DNA of 21,422 nucleotides from a virus, in the IMG/VR virus record IMGVR_UViG_3300030451_006143, positions 1 to 21,422 of that record; one strand, written 5' to 3'. Below, piece by piece: positions 16,628 through 21,422 of the stretch (the first letter of the stretch is position 1; the number at the start of each line of letters is the position of its first letter). The position numbers and the translations under genes were made by a program. The notes beneath the pieces were generated by a model. It was not told the DNA's origin and did no database searches. It saw only the letters and a list, made by a program, of their open reading frames with translations.

Positions 16628-17398
16628 TTATATAACTCGTGTCTTCTCGTGTCCTACACGACATGTTGGATCACACCAAATTTCAAAACCTGCTTTGATT
16701 GCATCAAGACAGAAAGAAACGTCTTCACCACACATATCTTGGACAGCACCAGACTCAAAAACTTGCATTTGAGGAGCAAACCAAGGATAAGTCATTTGTT
16801 TGTGTTCAAAGACACCATTTTTGATTAGAACCCAACCAAACCCTGTATAGTCAACTTTGAATGGTTTTCTTCTCTTTCCAATACCATCAACCATCTCATG
16901 ATTCATGACACCGCCATTTGCTTGGAAATCTTCTTCTTCTAACCAGTGTGCAACAGATGTAGTTCTACCATCTTCTGTACAATACCATCCTGCTGCGATA
17001 TCTTTGTTCATCCAGAACAACTTATAGAATGATTCTAAGTTGAATACAATATCACTGTCAATCCACAGTTGATAGTCATACTTCAGTTTGCCCTGCCAAG
17101 GTAATTGATCTGCACCTTTGAGAACGTTTGCTCCAAGCACTTTACATCGAGCAAAGTTGACCATTGAAGAGTAGTCTTGTGAGATTTGAATGGAAGCACC
17201 CTGCTGTACACATTCAAAACATAATTGGACGAAATTTTTGAGAAAGGTATATGATACTCCACGTCCGGGTAAGCAGAATACGATTGCCTTGCCTTTGATG
17301 AGTTCTCTTGCCTTTTCTATAGAGAACTCGTCGTCTCCACCTTCGTTTTTACTTTTAGTTTCGGGGGCGGTTGTGACAACCTTGAATCCTTTTGCCAT
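16628..17398 (-). CDS. GT-A-type glycosyltransferase-like protein
   Basis: 256 aa. The Rossmann-like segment KAIVFCLPGRGVSYTFLKNF (37-56) is followed by the acidic metal/nucleotide-sugar motif LWIDSDIVF (111-119, DSD at 114-116) and, near the C-terminus, GEDVSFCLDAIKAG (224-237) and CRVGHEKT (246-253). This is the order seen in GT-A fold enzymes: DxD, then an acidic (E/D)D pair as candidate base, then a C-terminal His ligand. The enzyme would transfer a sugar from a nucleotide donor; the acceptor is unknown. A near-consensus sigma70-type promoter ends 22 nt before the ATG, so the gene can be transcribed independently of the carbamoyltransferase upstream. Context with a carbamoyltransferase and SGNH-like proteins suggests glycan tailoring. 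Fold call is good; substrate is not inferable. Confidence 0.75.
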   Translation of the reverse strand: MAKGFKVVTTAPETKSKNEGGDDEFSIEKARELIKGKAIVFCLPGRGVSYTFLKNFVQLCFECVQQGASIQISQDYSSMVNFARCKVLGANVLKGADQLPWQGKLKYDYQLWIDSDIVFNLESFYKLFWMNKDIAAGWYCTEDGRTTSVAHWLEEEDFQANGGVMNHEMVDGIGKRRKPFKVDYTGFGWVLIKNGVFEHKQMTYPWFAPQMQVFESGAVQDMCGEDVSFCLDAIKAGFEIWCDPTCRVGHEKTRVI

Positions 17399-17420
17399 TA
17401 CAGAAAATCTTTTTCATTTC

Positions 17421-17449
17421 ATTATACACAATAATTTATACAACGTCAA
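17421..17449 (-). promoter_or_regulatory. sigma70-type promoter TTGACG-17-TATAAT before the glycosyltransferase, with a late-type box in its spacer
   Basis: On the minus strand TTGACG (17,444-17,449) is separated by exactly 17 nt from TATAAT (17,421-17,426). It overlaps the last codons of the carbamoyltransferase. The spacer also contains TATAAATT (7 of 8 bases of the T4 late consensus), again formed around the TAA stop codon of the upstream gene (17,436-17,438), so both early and late transcription are possible. Confidence 0.75.
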
Positions 17450-18818
17450 CGGAGTATTTTTTGGAAAACTCACATGCATGTTCCCATGTATTAACCATTG
17501 GCATACCTCGTATGTTCAATGAAGTATTCAATAGCACAGGACAACCAGTTTCTTCATACCATGCCTCTAGAATGTCTCTGAGAACGCTTTCACTGCCAAT
17601 CGGGACTGTTTGTACTCTTGCACTATTATCAAAGTGTACAACAGCAGGAATCTGGTCAGGATGCTTACATTGATATGTGTAAGACATGTAACGAGACTGT
17701 GGTGGCATATGAAAATAGTCCTGACAGTGTTCTTCAAGTATTGCAGGAGCAAATGGACGGAACTTCTGTCTTCTTTTGATTTGATTGACTAAGTTTTTGT
17801 TTTCAATTTTCCTTGGATCCGCCAATAGACTTCGATTACCCAAAGCACGAGGACCAAACTCACCACGACCATTTGCAACCCCCACGATTCCTTTGTTGAG
17901 AAGGATTTTGACAACTTCTTTCGGATTTACAGTACGTCGTATATTATATCCAAGATAAGGACTGAATTCAACCTTTCGTTTGTGGCATAATAGTGCAGCA
18001 CCCAAAGAAGCACCGGCATCACCGGGATTTGGCATAATCCACATATTATAGTCCTTTTGCAGTTTAGCGTTGACGACACAATTCAAGGCAACACCACCTC
18101 CATAACAAATATTCGGACTTATATTTCTTGCTATATTGAATAACTTACGAATCTCACCTTCTAACACCCATTCGGCACTTTTCGCTACATTTTCGGGTCT
18201 ACTAGAGAGAGGAGAGATTCCACGGTGGTTGTTTTGAGAGAGAAGGTCGCGAACTTCTTCAGTACAACAAGGAGTACCGAACGCTGCCATACCCATAAAG
18301 ATATATTCTTCATCTAAAGGACGAAATCCTGCCCACTTCGTCAGAGCACTATACCAAAGACCAATACTCTTTGGATATTTCATACTCCACCACTTCCAAT
18401 ATCCGACAGTGCCATCATCCTGCACTCTTGCCTTCCATACTGATGCAGTATCCCACTCACCAATGCTATCTACAACAACACATGCTGCATCATCGAATGG
18501 AGATGTCTGAAATGCTGCTGCAGCATGAGACAAGTGATGTCCAAAGTAATCTGTAGGTTGTAATGAGAGAATACGTTTCTTGAATACTGTCTTATACTGT
18601 CCTGCTAATAATTGTCTTGTCTTCTTCCATATAGGTCTCTCATAGAAACCGATTCTCTTATCTGTTGTATATTCTTTTGCTATATGACCTAATATTGGTC
18701 CTAATATCTTATCATGCTTCTCTAATGAATATCTCTCTGCATGACTTGCAAATACTATCTGTCCGTCATTGACGACGGATATTGCTGCATCATGAAATCC
18801 TTCGGAAAAACCAATCAC
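17436..18818 (-). CDS. Carbamoyltransferase, NodU/TobZ (HypF-like) family
   Basis: 460 aa. These enzymes move a carbamoyl group from carbamoyl phosphate, through an adenylate, to a hydroxyl group of a sugar or antibiotic. Conserved blocks in order: FSEGFHDAAISVVNDGQIVF (4-23); GHHLSHAAAAF (93-103) with the metal-binding histidines; VVVDSIGEWDTASVW (114-128); GGGVALNCVVNAKL (240-253); GRGEFGPRALGNRS (317-330); and FRPFAPAILEE (353-363). The C-terminal lobe with NTSLNIRGMP (431-440) is complete. At 460 aa it is shorter than typical cellular members (about 550-600). The start is GTG at 18,816-18,818: an in-frame TAA lies five codons upstream and no ATG is available. It follows the second SGNH-like gene by 43 nt. 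Similar genes occur in several marine T4-like phages. Family assignment is very secure; the acceptor is unknown. Confidence 0.93.
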   Translation of the reverse strand: MIGFSEGFHDAAISVVNDGQIVFASHAERYSLEKHDKILGPILGHIAKEYTTDKRIGFYERPIWKKTRQLLAGQYKTVFKKRILSLQPTDYFGHHLSHAAAAFQTSPFDDAACVVVDSIGEWDTASVWKARVQDDGTVGYWKWWSMKYPKSIGLWYSALTKWAGFRPLDEEYIFMGMAAFGTPCCTEEVRDLLSQNNHRGISPLSSRPENVAKSAEWVLEGEIRKLFNIARNISPNICYGGGVALNCVVNAKLQKDYNMWIMPNPGDAGASLGAALLCHKRKVEFSPYLGYNIRRTVNPKEVVKILLNKGIVGVANGRGEFGPRALGNRSLLADPRKIENKNLVNQIKRRQKFRPFAPAILEEHCQDYFHMPPQSRYMSYTYQCKHPDQIPAVVHFDNSARVQTVPIGSESVLRDILEAWYEETGCPVLLNTSLNIRGMPMVNTWEHACEFSKKYSVDVV

Positions 18819-18861
18819 TTTAGAATAATATTAAAAGATACCCTCTGGAAAACTCACAGAG

Positions 18862-19482
18862 TTAGTTATGTTTTTTGTTTACTATGTCAATTATGTGTTT
18901 ACAAATTAACACATGACCTTCTTCATTGGGATGATAAGACTGTTTCTTATGACCATCCTCAATCACCATTGCTCTTGGTAATTTCTTCCAAGACATACAG
19001 TAATCAAAGGGTAAACGACTTGATTCATCGTTTGTGACGAGAACCAATGGTACACCCATTATAGCACAATGATCTTCAATTGACTTGAATATGATTTCTT
19101 CCGTTGCACGACCATATTCATCATCATATATGTGTTCGTAGTAATGTTGCCAGAAAGGTCGGTGTGCCTCATTCATAAAAATCTTTTGATGAGGGTATGT
19201 ACGACACTTTGCCTGATTGACAAGAGAAAACTTCCGTTTGATTCGATCATAATACTCAAATCGAGAACGGAAGGTCATTTGTATGATTGCTAGATCATAC
19301 TCTTCAATTTTATTGTCTACAAGTAGTTGTCTTTGTATTCTTTGATTACTTGCTCCACCCACACTGAAGTTACACTCTTCTGCATTGAAGTGATCTGCGA
19401 TGAGTTTGCTGAATCTTGAGTTTGCAGGATCAACCAACCTCTTACCCATGGTAAAAGAGTCGCCATCAAAGTAAATTCTCAA
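18862..19482 (-). CDS. SGNH-hydrolase-like protein (copy B), TTG start
   Basis: 206 aa. Starts (M)RIYFDGDSFTMG with the canonical block-I GDS (7-9, Ser9 as candidate nucleophile), then SVGGASNQRIQRQL (40-53, Gly and Asn46 of the oxyanion-hole type), and near the end SYHPNEEGHVLICKHI (182-197, His184/His190 as candidate catalytic His). These three motifs and a shared SRxEYF/SRFEYY stretch make it a divergent paralogue of the SGNH-like protein at 15,650. No start other than TTG fits: its TTG overlaps the upstream stop (TTGA), and a strong GAGGAAGAGG lies just before it. Likely esterase or acyl-transfer type chemistry; substrate unknown. It is the last gene of the overlapping small-gene chain and is followed by the carbamoyltransferase. 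Confidence 0.75.
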   Translation of the reverse strand: MRIYFDGDSFTMGKRLVDPANSRFSKLIADHFNAEECNFSVGGASNQRIQRQLLVDNKIEEYDLAIIQMTFRSRFEYYDRIKRKFSLVNQAKCRTYPHQKIFMNEAHRPFWQHYYEHIYDDEYGRATEEIIFKSIEDHCAIMGVPLVLVTNDESSRLPFDYCMSWKKLPRAMVIEDGHKKQSYHPNEEGHVLICKHIIDIVNKKHN

Positions 19483-19610
19483 TCCTCTTCCTCGTAGATG
19501 AAAGGATCTTGCTTTCTAAGTTTCCAAAGATGATATTGTGTTCTTATCCAACGAATAGGATGCCAAGTCTTGACTTTTTGAATTGTAAATGGAGTTTTAT
19601 CGAGTTTCAT
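19479..19610 (-). CDS. Small basic protein, 43 aa
   Basis: ATG at 19,608-19,610, stop TGA at 19,479-19,481. The protein begins MKLDKTPFTIQKVKTWHPIR and continues WIRTQYHLWKLRKQD to an acidic end EEED. It is rich in Trp, Lys and Arg, so nucleic-acid or membrane-surface binding is conceivable but not shown. It overlaps the previous 39-aa gene by 14 nt and the next SGNH-like gene by 4 nt. No family is recognised; existence is supported by the translational coupling on both sides and the ribosome-binding site for the next gene lying in its last codons. Confidence 0.55.
   Translation of the reverse strand: MKLDKTPFTIQKVKTWHPIRWIRTQYHLWKLRKQDPFIYEEED
19484..19493 (-). promoter_or_regulatory. Strong ribosome-binding site deciding a TTG start
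   Basis: The minus strand reads GAGGAAGAGG, then A, then TTG. The site also encodes the C-terminal acidic residues of the 43-aa protein. The GAGGAA core is 5 nt from the TTG, which supports TTG as the true start of the SGNH-like copy B. Confidence 0.65.
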
Positions 19611-19716
19611 CACTTGCCTCCTCAAATTTCTCCTCCCATGAATCATCAGGAGTAAAAATGACGGGACCTTGTGCTATCGCTTCTGCCAGTTCCTCAAGTA
19701 GTGGATCTTTTTCCAT
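19597..19716 (-). CDS. Small acidic protein, 39 aa
   Basis: ATG at 19,714-19,716, stop TAA at 19,597-19,599. The sequence is MEKDPLLEELAEAIAQGP followed by VIFTPDDSWEEKFEEASDETR, i.e. a short acidic helix, a VIF turn and a second acidic segment. It starts inside the end of the 67-aa membrane-protein gene (23-nt overlap) and overlaps the 43-aa gene by 14 nt. No family is recognised. The protein-like composition and place in an overlapping chain support it; it remains a weaker call than its neighbours. Confidence 0.5.
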   Translation of the reverse strand: MEKDPLLEELAEAIAQGPVIFTPDDSWEEKFEEASDETR

Positions 19717-19897
19717 TTTTTCCAAAAATCAGGTAATATGCCCCACCTAGTACAAGTGGTACGGTTATCATATGCATTGTAACCATCATTTCGAGATCTG
19801 TCAAACCGGTACCCACTGTTACTTGGTCTGTCCATGTACTTCTAATGAAGTAGACAGGTGGGTTCGCCATAAAGTAAGAAATAGCAGAAAAGATCAT
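19694..19897 (-). CDS. Small membrane protein, 67 aa
   Basis: One clear hydrophobic segment (about 38-58, MVTMHMITVPLVLGGAYYLIF) is followed by a basic tail GKNGKRS, so a single-pass protein with its C-terminus in the cytoplasm is predicted by the positive-inside rule. The N-terminal 20 residues (MIFSAISYFMANPPVYFI) are also apolar and could be a second membrane or interfacial segment. A sigma70-like promoter lies just upstream (19,921-19,948). It is downstream of the 52-aa gene by 24 nt, and the 39-aa gene starts within its 3' end. Not recognised as a holin or any known family; function unknown. Confidence 0.65.
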   Translation of the reverse strand: MIFSAISYFMANPPVYFIRSTWTDQVTVGTGLTDLEMMVTMHMITVPLVLGGAYYLIFGKNGKRSTT

Positions 19898-19920
19898 TAG
19901 TAAGTTTGTTCTCTATTTCT

Positions 19921-19948
19921 ATTATATAGAGTCATACTTGATTGTCAC
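19921..19948 (-). promoter_or_regulatory. Possible sigma70-type promoter, GTGACA-16-TATAAT
   Basis: The minus strand has GTGACA (19,943-19,948), 16 nt, then TATAAT (19,921-19,926), ending 24 nt before the ATG of the 67-aa membrane protein. It lies over the end of the 52-aa gene. Five of six bases match at -35 and six of six at -10; in AT-rich phage DNA such matches can arise by chance. Confidence 0.4.
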
Positions 19949-20080
19949 CTGCTCTGGAGTATAACAACTCTTTACACCGGCGTTAATCATCTTACGAAAT
20001 TCATCTTGTCTCTGTAATGCCTCTTCCTTACTGAGATGATGGAAAACTATTTGTTTGTTGAGATATACGGAATAACTCAT
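19922..20080 (-). CDS. Small protein, 52 aa, paralogue of the 55-aa protein at 16,423
   Basis: ATG at 20,078-20,080 overlaps the HNH stop as ATGA; stop TAA at 19,922-19,924. Sequence MSYSVYLNKQIVFHHLSKEE, then a helix ALQRQDEFRKMINAG, then CYTPEQVTIKYDSI. The order of a Y-x-(V/I)-Y-L strand, an EE-led helix and a P-(E/D)-x-(V/I)-x-(V/I)-K-Y strand is the same as in the 55-aa protein at 16,423-16,590. Function unknown. The strict ATGA overlap with a confidently coding gene makes translation likely. Confidence 0.72.
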   Translation of the reverse strand: MSYSVYLNKQIVFHHLSKEEALQRQDEFRKMINAGVKSCYTPEQVTIKYDSI

Positions 20081-20460
20081 AAAACTATACACTTTGTAGG
20101 AATTCCTCCCCTACCTCTTATATATCTCTTTCTTTGTACAGGGGCAAGATTTGCTCTCCATACCTCAATTGCTTCCCATCTCTTCTGATCAAAGAAGTCT
20201 TGCTGAAAATACCAGATTTCCACAGATTCGTGTGATTTAGATTTGTTACAAGTATCGCAGCAACATATCATGTTTGTCAACTCACTCTGCCCCCCGTGAG
20301 TCTGTGCATGTATGTGATCTATCGTATCTCCGTATTCCCCACAGTATGCACACCTATAATCCCATGCTTCCTTGATATGTTTTCTCCACATCTTTTTCGC
20401 CTTCCCATAATTACTCGCCAACATTTCATAAAGATACTCTGAAGGTTTGCTTAGAAGCAT
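20077..20460 (-). CDS. HNH endonuclease
   Basis: 127 aa. Zinc-ribbon HNH layout: YRCAYCGEYGDTIDHIHAQT (35-54) with Cys37 and Cys40 and the Asp48-His49 pair, a GG turn (57-58), Asn63 (LTNMI), then CDTCNKSKS (68-76) with Cys68 and Cys71. This matches the CxxC...DHI...GG...N...CxxCN pattern, with the His general base and the metal-binding Asn present, so catalysis is plausible. Such small phage HNH proteins are either free-standing homing nucleases or nucleases used in DNA metabolism or packaging. No intron or split gene is visible nearby, so the role is open. It is the first gene of the minus-strand cluster, 28 bp from the divergent sulfotransferase start, and its stop overlaps the next ATG. 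Confidence 0.88.
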   Translation of the reverse strand: MLLSKPSEYLYEMLASNYGKAKKMWRKHIKEAWDYRCAYCGEYGDTIDHIHAQTHGGQSELTNMICCCDTCNKSKSHESVEIWYFQQDFFDQKRWEAIEVWRANLAPVQRKRYIRGRGGIPTKCIVL

Positions 20461-20488
20461 ACATATTTGGTGTAGTACTATTATCTAT

Positions 20489-21422
20489 ATGAAACCCAAG
20501 TTTATCTTTGGTACGGGCTATGGGTGGGCAGCAACAACTCCCTTATTCTATACCTTGACGATAACGAATGAGATAGTCAGTCCCGGATTAGCAAAAGAAG
20601 ATAATTACCTCTATTCGTGTGATTATAATAAACAGGGGAAGTTTGAGAGAGATATGATGCTCAGAAAAACTGGTTGTTTGACTGACAGGCAGAAGTTTGA
20701 GAGAAAAAAGAAGAAATATAAAAATAAAATATCAGAGAAGTATGGAACAACCTCTACAGGAGGTCTGAGATGGGAAGCAAGAAGACATTTGTTCTTTACA
20801 CAGGAAGAGGTTGACGAATATTATTCTCCACCTTATACTATGGAGAAGTACATCACGTACTATCGGAAACACTGGGATTATATGCAGGAAAATAACCTGC
20901 CTCATCTTGGAGTTTGTGATTTTTCCAATATTAATGGCACTCTCACTGAAAGATTGATTGATGAAGCAGTAACTGCATTGTCAGAGCATTTTGAAGTGAT
21001 TGCACTTAATATTGTACGAGATCCTATTCGTAGAGCATGGTCTGCGTCGTGTTCCTTTTCAAATCCTCAATCCACACATTGTTGGGAAAGTCGAGAACAG
21101 CATTTGGAATACTATTATCAAAAAGTACAAAATCCAGAACGGTATCTTGAAACCTTTGATAAGTGGTCTAAGTATGTTCCATTTCATCCAGTGATTATGG
21201 AACAATTATGGGAAGGAGATCAACAAGAAAGAGAAGTGTCACGGTTATCTGACCATATTGGTTATGATATCAAAGAGGTGCATCCAAACGTGTACTGTCC
21301 TGACTGTGGCACGAATCCTCCTCAGATACCGGGGTTGCCTGATCAGTGGACTTCAGACAATTTCCGACTTGACGATGATATATACTATAAGTCAATGCCA
21401 TTTTTCCAATCAGAATATGATG
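20489..21422 (+). CDS. Sulfotransferase-like protein, partial (runs off the right edge)
   Basis: The plus strand from ATG 20,489 is open to the window end (311 codons); an in-frame stop lies about 50 nt upstream. The N-terminus MKPKFIFGTGYGWAATTPLF resembles the 5'-phosphosulfate-binding loop of PAPS sulfotransferases (usually GTGRCGTT-like), and NIVRDPIRRAWSASCSF (174-190) matches the 3'-phosphate-binding motif (RxPxxRAxS). The first loop is atypical: the usual Arg/Ser-Gly is replaced by YGWAA. A CPDCG pair at 270-274 could bind metal. These enzymes transfer sulfate from PAPS to sugars, proteins or lipids; the acceptor is unknown. It is the only plus-strand gene in the window, and no clear ribosome-binding site is seen. 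The C-terminus is missing. Confidence 0.78.
   Translation, partial: MKPKFIFGTGYGWAATTPLFYTLTITNEIVSPGLAKEDNYLYSCDYNKQGKFERDMMLRKTGCLTDRQKFERKKKKYKNKISEKYGTTSTGGLRWEARRHLFFTQEEVDEYYSPPYTMEKYITYYRKHWDYMQENNLPHLGVCDFSNINGTLTERLIDEAVTALSEHFEVIALNIVRDPIRRAWSASCSFSNPQSTHCWESREQHLEYYYQKVQNPERYLETFDKWSKYVPFHPVIMEQLWEGDQQEREVSRLSDHIGYDIKEVHPNVYCPDCGTNPPQIPGLPDQWTSDNFRLDDDIYYKSMPFFQSEYD

Noticed and set aside
16628-16640. TATATAAGTA around the glycosyltransferase stop as a further late promoter
   Set aside because: It has a mismatch in the core of the TAAATA box and lacks the ACACTAAA extension found in the other two sites.
16541-16828. 95-aa plus-strand frame, and similar plus-strand frames over 17,190-19,037
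   Set aside because: They are antisense to the glycosyltransferase, carbamoyltransferase and SGNH-like genes. They are Cys/His/Leu-rich without recognisable domains.
17567-17752. 61-aa minus-strand frame
   Set aside because: Out-of-frame within the carbamoyltransferase, whose conserved C-terminal lobe covers this region.
18843-18861. CTCTG...CAGAG hairpin just after the second SGNH-like gene as a terminator
   Set aside because: The stem is only 5 bp with a 9-nt loop, and the following T-rich stretch is interrupted, so it is too weak to call.
20077-20460. HNH gene as part of a homing intron or mobile element
   Set aside because: No split gene, inverted repeats, target duplication or intron-like structure is visible around it; the gene is tightly coupled to its downstream neighbour.

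Overview
The window looks like part of the genome of a T4-like (straboviral/kyanoviral type) marine myovirus, most probably a cyanophage. The evidence is a baseplate block in T4 order (gp25, gp6, a gp7-like giant, a companion virion protein, gp8) together with genes common in marine T4-like phages: a DUF4815-type structural protein, a YHYH domain inside a giant baseplate protein, a NodU/TobZ-type carbamoyltransferase, and SGNH-like proteins. The DNA is AT-rich and tightly packed. No photosynthesis gene (psbA etc.) lies in the window, so the host cannot be fixed from this sequence.

Region 1 (1-15,653, minus strand) is the late virion block. Read in transcription order it runs: a late promoter embedded in the upstream stop codon (15,647-15,653), gp25, gp6, the 2727-aa gp7-like protein, a 1042-aa beta-repeat protein, a second copy of the same promoter motif (1,797-1,804), gp8, and the start of a DUF4815-type protein that leaves the window. 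The first four genes are joined by three consecutive TAATG stop/start overlaps. The gp7-like protein, the 1042-aa protein and gp8 share degenerate beta-rich repeats, as if built from common modules.

Region 2 (15,650-20,460, minus strand) is an accessory cassette. It holds two SGNH-hydrolase-like proteins, a GT-A-type glycosyltransferase, a carbamoyltransferase, an HNH endonuclease and six small proteins. Five of these small genes are absent from a length-limited ORF list and were read by hand. Two small proteins (55 and 52 aa) look like paralogues. The region contains one strong intrinsic terminator (16,407-16,432), a near-consensus sigma70-type promoter (TTGACG-17-TATAAT, 17,421-17,449) and two weaker ones. 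Many genes overlap by 4-23 nt.

Region 3 (20,489-21,422, plus strand) is a divergently transcribed sulfotransferase-like gene, open at the right edge.

Taken together, a glycan- or small-molecule-tailoring set (glycosyl transfer, carbamoyl transfer, SGNH acyl or esterase-type chemistry, sulfo transfer) sits directly upstream of the baseplate operon. A role in decorating virion or host surface structures is an inference. I found no tRNA, rRNA, CRISPR array, insertion sequence or integrase. There is no gene-free stretch longer than 300 bases.
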